64,000 nt of DNA from an uncultured beta proteobacterium (GTDB taxonomy: Bacteria > Pseudomonadota > Gammaproteobacteria > Burkholderiales > Burkholderiaceae_B): contig CAIJKV010000220.1 in assembly GCA_903821335.1 (NCBI GenBank), forward strand, positions 1 to 64,000, read 5' to 3'. Shown in pieces: positions 1 to 10,299 of this stretch. The notes under the pieces are model-generated. The model did no database searches. It saw nothing but the letters and a program-made list of their open reading frames with translations, and was not told the origin of the DNA. Every line of letters starts with the position of its first letter. The first letter of the stretch is position 1. A program made the position numbers and the translations under genes.

Positions 1-1512
1 CAGTGAATGGCTTGCCGGGTCAGCCCCCCGTGTCAGCATATGCAGGTCAACGCCCACTGTGCCTAGCCCATCGAGCAGGCTATCAATACCAAACGTGGCC
101 GCCAGCGCTTTGATCGCGACACCGGTTGCTTCGCCCCGCACAGCCAGCGCCCCGGAGCCCGTTTCCTGCGTGTCCAGCGCGAGGCTGGAACGCACACCAA
201 CCAGCCCGCCGAAAGTTGTGGCAACGCGTCGGGCTTCATCAATGACGAGGTCCAGGTCAACCAGCAGACGCTGGGGTTGCAATACGGCCTGCACGCTACC
301 CGTCACTGGAACATGCAGCAAACCTTTGGGCAACCCTGGATCGGCCGCGTTGATTTCGCCGTGCAGTGCCGTCAGGCTGACAGACGCCTCAGTAGGCTTG
401 ATTTCCAGTGGGGAGATCAGCAAGACTTTTGCCACGGTTGACCCACGCTTGTAGGCCGCGTCGACGCTGACCTCACTTGATCGCCAGGACTGTGGCGTGC
501 CGACAAAATCTTTGAGGCTCGCGCGCACGTCGATGGCGTTGGACCCGTCTACGCGCAATCGGCCCGTGGCGCGTGCCGCCTCAAAACGGGTCGGCGACAG
601 TGAGAACGCAGGAAGGTCCGCCGAGACTTCAAACGGTGCGCCATCGCGCGATCCCTTGGCCCGCAAGGCCAGGTTCTGGAGTGCAACACGTTCCTGCTCG
701 GGCTCGATAGTGAATGTCGGTATGGACAGCGTCGCCTCGAGATCCGCGAGGGGTTGGGGGCCCGCCAGGGTGCCCTGTGTCAGTACCACATTCGTCTCGG
801 TCAACGAGATTGCCTGGGCAACGGACTGCAGTTCAACACGCGTGCGCAGGACGAACTGAGCCTGCGCCTGCGGCGCGGTGGCGTCATACCGACCCGACAA
901 TGCCACGGCAAAAGGCCGGTCAAGTGCAATGCGACCCGTCGTCACGTCCAGTCCGGAAATGCGCCGTGACGGACCCGCTGACACCCCCCGTCGCTGGTCC
1001 AGCAGCCGGATCTGTGCGTCGCGGATCGTGAGCGAGGAAATATCAATCTGCACCGCACCCGAGCCACCCAAGGACCAGTCGTCGGTGTCAGACGCTGCCG
1101 TCACGACATTGACGGGCCTGAACAGGTCACTGATATTCAAGCGTCCGTCCCGGGTTCGCACAATTTGCATGTCCAGTCCACTCACAGTGATACCGTCGAT
1201 GACCAGGCGCCTGTGCAGCAGCGGCCAGAGCTCAAGCGCCACCCCTGCGCGCGTGACAGAGGCAAAGGGCTCGGTGCGACCTTTTTCTGAAAGTGACAGG
1301 CCCTGAACGGTCAGTGCAACCCTTGGGAAAACAGACAACTCAAGGTTGCCGTCGATCCGCAGGGTGCGGTCAAACTGCTCCAGGACCGCTGCCTGCAGCC
1401 GGCCCTTATACACAGTCTGATCAAAAGTCAGAACGAAAACGGCGACACCAGCCACTGCAAGCAGGGTGAGTGCGACCAGCGCGATCAGGATACGTTTAAG
1501 CCAGGTATTCAT
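1..1512 (-). CDS. AsmA family protein (partial, runs off left edge)
   Basis: Reverse-strand reading from ATG at 1512: MNTWLKRILIALVALTLLAVAGVAVFVLTFDQTVYKGRLQAAVLEQFDRTLRIDGNLELSVFPRVALTVQGLSLSEKG..., N-terminal TM plus AsmA-like motif; frame appears open to base 1. Missed by the ORF track because no stop lies in the window. Confidence 0.8.
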   Translation of the reverse strand, partial: MNTWLKRILIALVALTLLAVAGVAVFVLTFDQTVYKGRLQAAVLEQFDRTLRIDGNLELSVFPRVALTVQGLSLSEKGRTEPFASVTRAGVALELWPLLHRRLVIDGITVSGLDMQIVRTRDGRLNISDLFRPVNVVTAASDTDDWSLGGSGAVQIDISSLTIRDAQIRLLDQRRGVSAGPSRRISGLDVTTGRIALDRPFAVALSGRYDATAPQAQAQFVLRTRVELQSVAQAISLTETNVVLTQGTLAGPQPLADLEATLSIPTFTIEPEQERVALQNLALRAKGSRDGAPFEVSADLPAFSLSPTRFEAARATGRLRVDGSNAIDVRASLKDFVGTPQSWRSSEVSVDAAYKRGSTVAKVLLISPLEIKPTEASVSLTALHGEINAADPGLPKGLLHVPVTGSVQAVLQPQRLLVDLDLVIDEARRVATTFGGLVGVRSSLALDTQETGSGALAVRGEATGVAIKALAATFGIDSLLDGLGTVGVDLHMLTRGADPASHSL

Positions 1513-1699
1513 GGAAAGATCATCAGGGAGTCGGGCGGACCGCCCGGTTGACATTGTAGGGCCCGCATTCTTGCCTGTCGCACTTGCGTGGCGGGTTTGT
1601 TATGCTGACCACGCCAGTCCATTGAACGCGCCTGTTGGCAAACCTTTAGGGCAGCTTTGTTAACGTGCGCGCTGATTGTTTTCAGCAGAAGGGCTACTT

Positions 1700-2080
1700 A
1701 TGAAAATTGATCGTCTCGACCATCTGGTTCTCACCGTCGCAAACATCGAGCGGACCTGCGAGTTCTATCATCGCGTCCTTGGTTTCGAGGTCATCACCTT
1801 CCAGGGCGGGCGCAAGGCGCTCGGCTTTGGTCAGCAGAAGATCAATCTGCACGAAGTGGGCAAGGAATTGGCACTCAGAGCGGTCGCGCCAACCGCCGGG
1901 TCCGGCGACCTTTGCCTGATTGCCTCGACCCCGATCGAGCAGGTCATCCGGGAACTCCAGGCCAACGATGTTGACATCGAGATTGGGCCGGTCCAACGTA
2001 CCGGTGCCACCGGCACCATCCTGTCGGTGTACCTGCGCGACCCCGACCAGAATCTCATCGAAATCTCCAATTACCTCTGA
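1700..2080 (+). CDS. VOC (glyoxalase/bleomycin resistance) family protein
   Basis: MKIDRLDHLVLTVANIERTCEFYHRVLGFEVITF... typical VOC fold start; ATG at 1700 preferred over the ORF-track start. Confidence 0.9.
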   Translation: MKIDRLDHLVLTVANIERTCEFYHRVLGFEVITFQGGRKALGFGQQKINLHEVGKELALRAVAPTAGSGDLCLIASTPIEQVIRELQANDVDIEIGPVQRTGATGTILSVYLRDPDQNLIEISNYL

Positions 2081-2122
2081 CCACGCGCCTGTCTCACTAG
2101 GGTTTTCCTTGGATTGAAGCGG

Positions 2123-2152
2123 TTGACAAAGACAAATTTGCCAACCTAATAT
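2123..2152 (+). promoter_or_regulatory. Candidate sigma70-like promoter for the 2204-15196 operon
   Basis: TTGACA (2123-2128), 18-nt spacer, TAATAT (2147-2152), about 50 bp upstream of the first operon ATG. Confidence 0.55.
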
Positions 2153-2203
2153 GACTGACGATTCATCAATCATCAATTATAAAAAAGCAAACGAGACCAA
2201 CGC

Positions 2204-3190
2204 ATGGGCAAACAAGCACCCACTGTCGACCTGCTGACCCTGTACAGGACGCTGCTGACCATTCGTGCGGTGGAAAACAGCCTGACGCGTCTGTTTGCCG
2301 ATGGCGAGGTGCCGGGCTTCATTCACCTGAGCATTGGGCAGGAAGCCGTCGCAGCAGGCGTATGCGCCGCCCTCGGCGACCAGGACACGCTTGCCACCAC
2401 GCACCGGGGGCATGGCCATGTACTGGCCCGTGGGCTGTCGCTTGACCATTTCTTCAGGGAAGTCATGGGTCGCTCGGGCGGTGTCTGCGCAGGCCGTGGC
2501 GGCTCAATGCACGTGGCGGACATGGATTTGGGCATTCTGGGTGCGAACGGGATCGTCGGTGCTGGCATCCCCATCGCGCTCGGCAGCGCGCTGGCCCACC
2601 AGATCAGGAAAACCGGCGCAGTCGCCGTCGCATTCTTTGGCGATGGAGCGATGGCGGAGGGCGTGCTGCACGAAACACTCAACATGGCGGCCCTTTGGCA
2701 TCTGCCACTCCTGATGGTGTGTGAAAACAATGGCTGGTCAGAGTTTTCCCCGACCAGTCAACAATTCGTGGCCTCGCTTGAAAAGCTTGCCGACACGTTC
2801 GGCATCGGGTATCAGCGCGTGGATGGCAACGACGTCGCTGCCGTGGCGCACGCGGCCGGCGCTTGCGTCAACACGCTGCGTCAGGCGGGCGGACCGCTGA
2901 TTCTTGAGTGCAGCACACAGCGCGTGCGGGGCCATTACGAAGGCGATCCACAAAAATATCGTCCAGCCGAAGAGCTCGCGGCCATGGACGCGAACGATCC
3001 GATCAAAAGGGCCGAGCAACAGCTTGCCACGATGAAGGTCAGTGCGGCGAAGCTGAAAAAAATCCGGCAAGAAGTAGACAGCGAAATCGCGTGCGCGATC
3101 GCGTCTGCCCGTGCCGATGCAGAGCCCACATATCCCGAAGCGCTCGCGGATGTGTACGCAAGCGCCTCGACGGCCAGGTCAATCTCATGA
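2204..3190 (+). CDS. Thiamine pyrophosphate-dependent dehydrogenase E1 component subunit alpha
   Basis: GHGHVLARG...GRGGSMHVADMDLGILGANGIVGAGIPIALGSALA...GDGAMAEGVLHETLNMAALWHLPLLMVCENN: TPP-binding E1alpha motif. Confidence 0.93.
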   Translation: MGKQAPTVDLLTLYRTLLTIRAVENSLTRLFADGEVPGFIHLSIGQEAVAAGVCAALGDQDTLATTHRGHGHVLARGLSLDHFFREVMGRSGGVCAGRGGSMHVADMDLGILGANGIVGAGIPIALGSALAHQIRKTGAVAVAFFGDGAMAEGVLHETLNMAALWHLPLLMVCENNGWSEFSPTSQQFVASLEKLADTFGIGYQRVDGNDVAAVAHAAGACVNTLRQAGGPLILECSTQRVRGHYEGDPQKYRPAEELAAMDANDPIKRAEQQLATMKVSAAKLKKIRQEVDSEIACAIASARADAEPTYPEALADVYASASTARSIS

Positions 3191-4158
3191 CTGAAATGAA
3201 ATACACCCAGGCGATCAATACAGCACTTGCCGATGCCATGCGGGCTGACGAGACCGTCATTGTGTTTGGCGAAGATATCGCCGCCGCGGGTGGTTCCTTC
3301 AAGGCCACACGGGGTTTGCTCGATGCCTTTGGCCAAGCGCGCGTGCGTGACACGCCGATCTCCGAGGCAAGCATCGTCGCGATGGCGGTAGGAGCCTCCA
3401 TGACGGGACTCAAGCCCGTGGTTGAAATCATGTTCATGGATTTCATCACGCTGGCCATGGACGCGCTGGTCAACCAGGCGGCCAAGGCACACTTCATGTT
3501 TGGTGGACGCGCCAGCGTCCCGATGGTGCTGCGTACGCCGCATGGTGGTGGCCTGAACGCGGGACCACAGCATTCGCAGTGCCTGGAAGCCTGGCTGGCC
3601 CACGTCCCCGGCCTGAAAGTAGTCTGCCCGAGCAACCCCAACGATGCCTATGGCTTATTGCGTGCGGCCATCGATGATCCAAATCCCGTGGTGTTCATCG
3701 AACACAAAGGGATGTACGGACTCAAGGGCGAGGTCGATACCTCCGTGCCTGTTAACTTGGGTCAGGCAAAAATAGTTCGCCCCGGCAAAGACGTCACCAT
3801 CGTCACCTATGGGGCGACGGTCCACACCTCGCTCAAGGCTGCGCAAAAATTGGCCAGTACAGGTATCGATGTGGAAGTTCTGGACCTCAGGACACTGCAA
3901 CCCTGGGATGCATACGCGGTTTTCGAATCCGTGTCGCGCACCCATCGCCTGGTCATCGTGCATGAGGCCGTCGTTGCCTTCGGTATTGGCGCTGAAATCG
4001 CAGCGCGCGTGGCCGACGAAGCGTTCGACGAACTCGACGCCCCGATCCTGCGCGTGGGCGCGCCTTTCATGCCCGTGCCCTTCGCCCGGTCACTCGAGTC
4101 GCACTACATGGTCAGTGTCGACCGTATCTGCGATGCCATCCAGAAATCCGTAGCCTGA
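3187..4158 (+). CDS. Alpha-ketoacid/acetoin dehydrogenase E1 subunit beta
   Basis: MTEMKYTQAINTALADAMRADETVIVFGEDIAAAGGSFKATRGL...; ATGA overlap with the preceding stop. Confidence 0.93.
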   Translation: MTEMKYTQAINTALADAMRADETVIVFGEDIAAAGGSFKATRGLLDAFGQARVRDTPISEASIVAMAVGASMTGLKPVVEIMFMDFITLAMDALVNQAAKAHFMFGGRASVPMVLRTPHGGGLNAGPQHSQCLEAWLAHVPGLKVVCPSNPNDAYGLLRAAIDDPNPVVFIEHKGMYGLKGEVDTSVPVNLGQAKIVRPGKDVTIVTYGATVHTSLKAAQKLASTGIDVEVLDLRTLQPWDAYAVFESVSRTHRLVIVHEAVVAFGIGAEIAARVADEAFDELDAPILRVGAPFMPVPFARSLESHYMVSVDRICDAIQKSVA

Positions 4159-4170
4159 CAGGAACCATTC

Positions 4171-4959
4171 ATGAGCGACGACCATGCAGTATTGATTGAA
4201 CGCCGGGGCGCGACGGGCCTGCTGACCATCAACCGTCCAAAAACACTGAATGCGCTGGATATTCCAACGCTGCTGGCGCTTGAAAGCGGGCTGACCGAGC
4301 TTGAGCGGGATGCGAGCGTGCGCGTGATCGTCGTGACAGGCGCCGGGGAACGCGCCTTTGTTGCCGGTGGCGACATTGCCGACCTCGAGAGCAGACAGGG
4401 CCTGGCGCATTATCAGGAATTTGCTGAAGTGATCCACCGTGTATTTCGACGCTTCGAGGACTCCGACAAACCGACCATCGCCGCCGTCAATGGCTGGGCA
4501 CTCGGCGGTGGAACCGAACTGATCCTGACGCTCGACATCCGGATTGTTTCGGAAAAGGCCAAGCTGGGTTTGCCGGAAATCACACTGGGCATGTTTCCTG
4601 GTGCCGGCGGCTCGCAGCGCCTGATCAGGCAGATCCCGCTGTGCAGGGCAAAAGAACTGATGTTTACCGGCGACACGATCACTGCGGCCGAAGCCGTCGC
4701 GCTCGGGTTGTGCAACAGGTCCGTTGCGCCCGAATCGCTGATGCAGGAAGTCATGGCACTGGCGGAAAAAATCGCCACAAAATCGCCGCTTACGCTCAAA
4801 TTGCTCAAACGCAATCTCAGGCAAGGCCAGGACATGGCACTGAGCCCGGCGCTCGCGCACGAGCAAGCCGTCATTAGCCTGGTGCTTGACTCAACCGACG
4901 CGCACGAAGGATGCCGCGCGTTCCTTGAAAAGCGCAGTCCCGCTTTCCAGGGCATCTGA
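4171..4959 (+). CDS. Enoyl-CoA hydratase/isomerase family protein
   Basis: GAGERAFVAGGDIADLES...AAVNGWALGGGTELILTLDIRI: crotonase signatures. Confidence 0.93.
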   Translation: MSDDHAVLIERRGATGLLTINRPKTLNALDIPTLLALESGLTELERDASVRVIVVTGAGERAFVAGGDIADLESRQGLAHYQEFAEVIHRVFRRFEDSDKPTIAAVNGWALGGGTELILTLDIRIVSEKAKLGLPEITLGMFPGAGGSQRLIRQIPLCRAKELMFTGDTITAAEAVALGLCNRSVAPESLMQEVMALAEKIATKSPLTLKLLKRNLRQGQDMALSPALAHEQAVISLVLDSTDAHEGCRAFLEKRSPAFQGI

Positions 4960-4960
4960 C

Positions 4961-6196
4961 GTGCAACGGGAACTGCTGATGCCCAAGCTGGGGCTGACCA
5001 TGACCGAAGGATCCGTTGCGCAATGGTCAGTCGGCGCGGGCGAACCTTTCCAATCAGGCCAGGCTTTGTATGTCGTCGAAACTGACAAGGTTGCCACTGA
5101 AATCGCGGCCGACCATGACGGCACGCTGATTGAAATCATCGTGCAAGTAGGCGACATGGTGCCAGTGGGCACGGTGATCGGCTACTGGGATGACGGCGGC
5201 CCGGCCGTTCAGGCGACGGCGATTCAAGCGACAGCAACACCAGCGACAGCAACTCCAGCGGCCGCAACACCAGCAACGGCAGCGAAAGTCGGGGACCGGA
5301 TTGTTGCCTCACCCTTTGCCAGGCACCTGGCCGGGCAAAGCGGCCTGGACCTGGCGAGTCTCGCGGGCAGCGGGCCGGGCGGACGCGTCGTGGCGCGCGA
5401 CGTGCTGGCGGCTGGCATGACACGCCAAAAAGAGAGCACCACGGTAAACCAAGCGGCGCTGCAGCCAGCCTTGCAACCCGCGGCACAACCAGGCATGCAG
5501 CCCGAGCTGCCCTATCAAGTCATCGCGCCAACCACACGACAGGCCACCATCGCCAGGCGACTGACGCGTGGCAAGCAGGACACTCCGCATTTTTATCTGG
5601 CACTTGAGGCCGAGGTCTCTTCGCTGACGGCACTGCGCAAGGAAGTCAACGAGGCGGACTTGGGCATTCGACTGACCCTGAATCACTTCATCGTCAAGGC
5701 CGTCGTGATGGCGTTGCTTGTTCACCCGGAACTCAATCGCGCCTGGTCGGACGCAGGCATCCTGGCTTTCCGGCAAATCGATGTTGGGGTGGCGATCGAC
5801 ACGGCCAATGGATTGCAGGCCCCCGCCCTGACCAACACGGGCGGCCTGCCAATCAAGGCACTGGCTGACCGCCTGACACGGCTCGCCGAGCGCGCGCGGG
5901 CCGGCGCGCTGACCGCCAACGATATGGGCATGCCTGCGATCACGGTATCGAATGCAGGCATGCACCACGTCACCTACATGACTTCCATCATCAATCCGGG
6001 TCAGTCGATGATTTTGGGCGTGGGCAGCATCAAGGGCGTGTTTCGTCCCGACCCGCACGGCCAGCCGGAACTGCGGCAAGAACTCGGACTGGTGCTGTCA
6101 GCCGATCATCGCATCATGGATGGCGTGGCAGCGCTGAAGTTCCTGAACACGATCATTCATTACCTTGAACATCCCGCCCAGTTGCTTTTGCACTAA
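4961..6196 (+). CDS. Dihydrolipoamide acetyltransferase-type E2 component
   Basis: Lipoyl domain (VVETDKVATEIAADHDG), Ala/Pro linkers, peripheral-subunit-binding domain, C-terminal catalytic DHRIMDG motif; likely GTG start at 4961. Confidence 0.9.
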   Translation: MQRELLMPKLGLTMTEGSVAQWSVGAGEPFQSGQALYVVETDKVATEIAADHDGTLIEIIVQVGDMVPVGTVIGYWDDGGPAVQATAIQATATPATATPAAATPATAAKVGDRIVASPFARHLAGQSGLDLASLAGSGPGGRVVARDVLAAGMTRQKESTTVNQAALQPALQPAAQPGMQPELPYQVIAPTTRQATIARRLTRGKQDTPHFYLALEAEVSSLTALRKEVNEADLGIRLTLNHFIVKAVVMALLVHPELNRAWSDAGILAFRQIDVGVAIDTANGLQAPALTNTGGLPIKALADRLTRLAERARAGALTANDMGMPAITVSNAGMHHVTYMTSIINPGQSMILGVGSIKGVFRPDPHGQPELRQELGLVLSADHRIMDGVAALKFLNTIIHYLEHPAQLLLH

Positions 6197-6250
6197 GGCG
6201 GATATGGAAACGTCCACACAATCGCCAGGAACATTCAAAGAGGTGCCTTG

Positions 6251-7621
6251 ATGACTGTCACACAATCGCTCGCAACCTTTATCGTGAGCCTCAATCAGCC
6301 TGCCAATATCCCGCAGCAAGTCAGGGAGAAAGCCAAGCTGTGTCTGATGAATGGCTACGGCATCGCGCTGGCCTGTTTTGACACGCCCTACGCCGCAGTG
6401 GCCGCGACAGCCGCCCTCGCGATCGATGGCGAGCAACCTCTTGGCGCAACCCTGTTGTCAGATGGCAGGAAAACTTCCATGCTGGGTGCGACGCTGGCCA
6501 ACGGCGCCCTGTTTCATGGTCGCGCCCAGGAAGACGCCTGCGGTGCTGCGCACCTGGGTGCGATTCTGATTCCGTTACTGACGGCTGCAGTGGAGTCCGG
6601 TCACATGCCGATCGACAGGATGCTGCCCGCCCTGATCGCGGGCTACGAAGCCGGCGGCCTGCTCGAAACAAACTATGCGCCAGCCACCACCCCAGTCGGT
6701 TTGCGGGCGTCGGCGCTCTACGGCGCGATCGCCGCAGCCGCCAGCGCGTCGTTCGCACTGCACCTCACGGTGGCACAAACAGCGGCTGCGCTGGCCAATG
6801 CAGCGTCGTTTGCGGGAGGCGTGCTGCAATCCTTTGAAGATGGCACCGATGAGTGGCGCTATCAGTTGGGCATCGCCGCACGCAATGGCTGGGTCGCGGC
6901 CGAACTGGCCCGGGCGGGTTCGGTGTCTGCGCCGTGCGCCTTCGAAGGCGGCAATGGCTTTGTGCGTGCCTACGCCAGGCAAGACTGCGACGTCCAGGCA
7001 CTCACCAGCCAGATTGGCAAGACCTGGTTTATCAACAGAGTGGTGTTCAAGCCCTACCCGGTCTGCGCGTTCAACCAGTCGCCAGTGACTGCCGCGCTCA
7101 GGCTGCGCGCACGCCTGAACGGCAAGCTGCCCGCGCAGATCCAGGTGCGCATGAATCCCTATGAGACCGGCTACGCCGGCATGAATAGCCGCGGACCGTT
7201 TCACTCGGTGTCGGGCACACTCATGAGCATCCCGTTCTGCATCGCCAACACACTGATATATGGCCCGCCCACCATGAAAAAAATGATGGTGTTTGACGAC
7301 CCCGCCATCCAGCAACTGGTGGACCGCATCGCCTTGGTGCCTGACGCTGGCGTGCAGCGGCTGTGCTGTGAAATCGATGTGCAGTTCGACGACGGCTCGG
7401 CCGCGTTAACTGAATCATTGCAGATGACGATCGCCGACTACAACTACAGTCGTGACACGCTGCGTGATCTGATCCTGCGTGTCTGCGCCGAGGTAGGGGT
7501 CGGACCTGCTGCCTGCACGGCAATTGAACAATTCGTCGACCATCCGGCTCAGGTCGGGCTCCAGACTGTCCTGGACTGCTTCGCGCAATTGCGCCTGCAG
7601 TGCGCACACGCATCACTTTAA
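6251..7621 (+). CDS. MmgE/PrpD family protein
   Basis: MTVTQSLATFIVSLNQPANIPQQVREKAKLCLMNGYGIALAC...ALFHGRAQEDA...; MmgE/PrpD-like layout. Confidence 0.85.
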   Translation: MTVTQSLATFIVSLNQPANIPQQVREKAKLCLMNGYGIALACFDTPYAAVAATAALAIDGEQPLGATLLSDGRKTSMLGATLANGALFHGRAQEDACGAAHLGAILIPLLTAAVESGHMPIDRMLPALIAGYEAGGLLETNYAPATTPVGLRASALYGAIAAAASASFALHLTVAQTAAALANAASFAGGVLQSFEDGTDEWRYQLGIAARNGWVAAELARAGSVSAPCAFEGGNGFVRAYARQDCDVQALTSQIGKTWFINRVVFKPYPVCAFNQSPVTAALRLRARLNGKLPAQIQVRMNPYETGYAGMNSRGPFHSVSGTLMSIPFCIANTLIYGPPTMKKMMVFDDPAIQQLVDRIALVPDAGVQRLCCEIDVQFDDGSAALTESLQMTIADYNYSRDTLRDLILRVCAEVGVGPAACTAIEQFVDHPAQVGLQTVLDCFAQLRLQCAHASL

Positions 7622-7634
7622 AAGGCGACCCGGC

Positions 7635-8807
7635 ATGAACTTTGCATTCACAGACGAACAACGCATGATTGCGTCGTCGGCACGCCAGCTTGGCGAGCGT
7701 TTTGGTCTGGATTACTGGCGCAAGATCGATGCCAGCAAACAGTTTCCCGCTGAAATCTGGAAGGAAATCTGTACAGCTGGCTTATGTGGTGTCGCCTTGC
7801 CAGCCGAACATGGCGGGTCAGGACTTGGCATGGTCGAAATGGCGCTCATCGTCGAGAACCTGGCCGCTGCCGGCGCCGGGTCGACGATCGGCCAGATGTT
7901 CATGATCAATCCAATTTTTGGCGGTGTGTCGATCAGCAAGTTCGGCACCCCCGCGATGCAGCGCGACTGGCTGCCCAAGCTGATTTCCGGCGAGATGAAC
8001 TTTTGCATGGCGCTCACCGAACCCGACGCCGGCACCAACACACTGGAAATCCGCAGCTTCGCCAAAGAGCATGGCGACGGCTGGCTGCTCAATGGTCGCA
8101 AGATCTGGATCACCGCAGTCGATACTGCCGACAAAATGCTGGTCATCGCAAGGACCAAGAAACTGGAAGACTCGCGTTCGCGCAGCGACGGACTATCCAT
8201 GTTCATGATCGATGCCAAGCGCGACGGGCTGACGTATTCACCCATCGACAAGCTCGGCACCAATACGCTCACCTCGAGCTCAGTGTTTTTCGACGATGTC
8301 GAGATTCGCGCGGATGAATTGATCGGCACGCTCAATGGTGGCTGGCGCGAACTGCTTGACGTACTGAACACCGAACGCATTGTCACCACCGCCGGCCTGA
8401 CCGGAACAAGTGAACTGGCACTCAAACTGGCGGTCGACTATGCGCTCGACCGGAAAATCTATGGCGACCGTCCGATCGCCAGCTACCAGGGACTGCAATT
8501 CCCGCTTGCACAATGCTATGCGGAAAATGAAGCCGCACGCCTGCTGAACTACAAGGCTGCCTCGAATTTCGACCTGGGCCTGCCCTACGGCAGCGAGGCA
8601 AACGCCGCTAAACTGCTTGCGGCTCAGGCCACCGCCCGGACAACCGAGCGTGCCATGCAAACGATGGGCGGCATGGGGTTTTCCAAGGAATACCATGTCG
8701 AACGCCTTTGGAGAGACTGCCGGTTGTTCAGATTTGCCCCCATATCAGAAGAAATGATTTTGAATTACATTGCCATGCATGACTTGGGTATGCCAAAGTC
8801 TTATTGA
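7635..8807 (+). CDS. Acyl-CoA dehydrogenase family protein
   Basis: MNFAFTDEQRMIASSARQLGERF...FCMALTEPDAGTNTLEIRSFAKEHGDGWLLNGRKIWITA...QTMGGMGFSKEYHVERLWRDCR. Confidence 0.93.
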   Translation: MNFAFTDEQRMIASSARQLGERFGLDYWRKIDASKQFPAEIWKEICTAGLCGVALPAEHGGSGLGMVEMALIVENLAAAGAGSTIGQMFMINPIFGGVSISKFGTPAMQRDWLPKLISGEMNFCMALTEPDAGTNTLEIRSFAKEHGDGWLLNGRKIWITAVDTADKMLVIARTKKLEDSRSRSDGLSMFMIDAKRDGLTYSPIDKLGTNTLTSSSVFFDDVEIRADELIGTLNGGWRELLDVLNTERIVTTAGLTGTSELALKLAVDYALDRKIYGDRPIASYQGLQFPLAQCYAENEAARLLNYKAASNFDLGLPYGSEANAAKLLAAQATARTTERAMQTMGGMGFSKEYHVERLWRDCRLFRFAPISEEMILNYIAMHDLGMPKSY

Positions 8808-8898
8808 TTTTCCATTACAGTAAAACCTCAGAGTAAAAAACGTCCGAAGAGGCGTTTCCCTCGGCCAATCTGGCTGAACAGACACACGGAGACAAACC

Positions 8899-10170
8899 AT
8901 GCGCATCAAGACTTCAAACCAACCCCAGCAGCCGCAGCGACGAAAACTCATGCAGGGTGCCGCCGCCCTGGGTGTAGCCAGTATCGGCTGGCCCGCCATT
9001 TCACTTGCACAGAACAAGCCAATCCGCATCGGCATGCCCACGATTCTTTCGGGTCGCGTGGCCATGCTGGGTATTTCGTCGCGCAACGCCGCGATGATAG
9101 AAGTGGAAAAATTCAACGCCGCAGGTGGTCTGAACGGCCGAATGATCGAAATGGTCGTGCGCGACTCCAAGGGTGCCCCGCAAGAAGCGGCACGCGTGGC
9201 GCGCGAACTGGTCACCAGCGAAGGCTGCGAAATCATTTTTGACGGCGAGGCCTCATCGGGCGCGTTCGCCGTCCACGAAGTCGCACGCGACCTGGGCGTG
9301 CTCTGCATCCATAACGACTCGGAAACGTCGTCGTTGACGGCTGATCCCAAGCTGCGCATTCCCAACGCCTTCCGTTGCGCCCGCCAGGGCATCCACGATG
9401 CCATCGTCGGTGGTGCCTATGCCGGGCAAGTCGCCCGCGAGAAAGGCCTCAAGACCTGGATGAGCATTTCGCCCGACTATGCCTATGGCCGTGACACCAC
9501 AGCCGAGTTTTTTGAATATCTCAAGCACTTCAACAAAGACGTTGAAGTCACCAACCAGGTCTGGCCCAAGCTGTTCCAGGCCGACTACAGCGAAGTCATT
9601 ACCCGTCTGTTGCAGGGCAAGCCCCAGGCCATTTATTCTGCCCTCTGGGGTGGCGACCTGACCTCATTCATTGACCAGGCCAGCATCTATGCGTTGTTCA
9701 AGGACAAGCAGTTCTTTGGCGTGAACATGGCTGACTACGCCGTGCTGACAGCGGTCAAAAGCGTGCCTGCCGGCCTGCACTCCGGCAACCGCTATCTGAA
9801 GAGTTTTCCAAAAACGCCTGGCAACGCCGCCTGGTGCGACGCGTACTTTGCCAAGTACAAGGAAATGCCGCTGAACTGGTCCTGGCAGAACGCGGCCAGT
9901 ATGCAGTTCCTGACACAGGCGATGAAAAAAGCCAACAGTGCCGACGGCAAGAAACTCGCTGATACGCTGCGCGGCCTGACCATTGATTCGCCTTTTGGCG
10001 CCAACGGAAAGCTCACCATGCGCGCCGAAGACCAGACACTGGTCGACTACGCAATTGGCTGGGGCGCGCTCTCAAGCAAAGAGCCCTTCATGCCAGATCC
10101 AAAAGCCGGTAACTGGGTGCAGATTACCGAACTTGAAAAAGAATGGAAAAAGAGCAAGGGCTGGGCATAA
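8899..10170 (+). CDS. ABC transporter substrate-binding protein (branched-chain amino acid/amide type)
   Basis: Tat-like signal (RRKLMQGAAALGVASIGWPAISLAQ) followed by IRIGMPTILSGRVAMLG..., Peripla_BP_6-like. Confidence 0.9.
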   Translation: MRIKTSNQPQQPQRRKLMQGAAALGVASIGWPAISLAQNKPIRIGMPTILSGRVAMLGISSRNAAMIEVEKFNAAGGLNGRMIEMVVRDSKGAPQEAARVARELVTSEGCEIIFDGEASSGAFAVHEVARDLGVLCIHNDSETSSLTADPKLRIPNAFRCARQGIHDAIVGGAYAGQVAREKGLKTWMSISPDYAYGRDTTAEFFEYLKHFNKDVEVTNQVWPKLFQADYSEVITRLLQGKPQAIYSALWGGDLTSFIDQASIYALFKDKQFFGVNMADYAVLTAVKSVPAGLHSGNRYLKSFPKTPGNAAWCDAYFAKYKEMPLNWSWQNAASMQFLTQAMKKANSADGKKLADTLRGLTIDSPFGANGKLTMRAEDQTLVDYAIGWGALSSKEPFMPDPKAGNWVQITELEKEWKKSKGWA

Positions 10171-10299
10171 ACAGCCTCGGTCCCCGCTGGCCTGACTATT
10201 GCGCTTCAAAAAATCAGCATAGTCGTCACCGACCGCGGTGGCATCAGAGATGCCCCGCGGATTTCAGGCACGATCTGTAAGAAACTATCGGAGACACCT

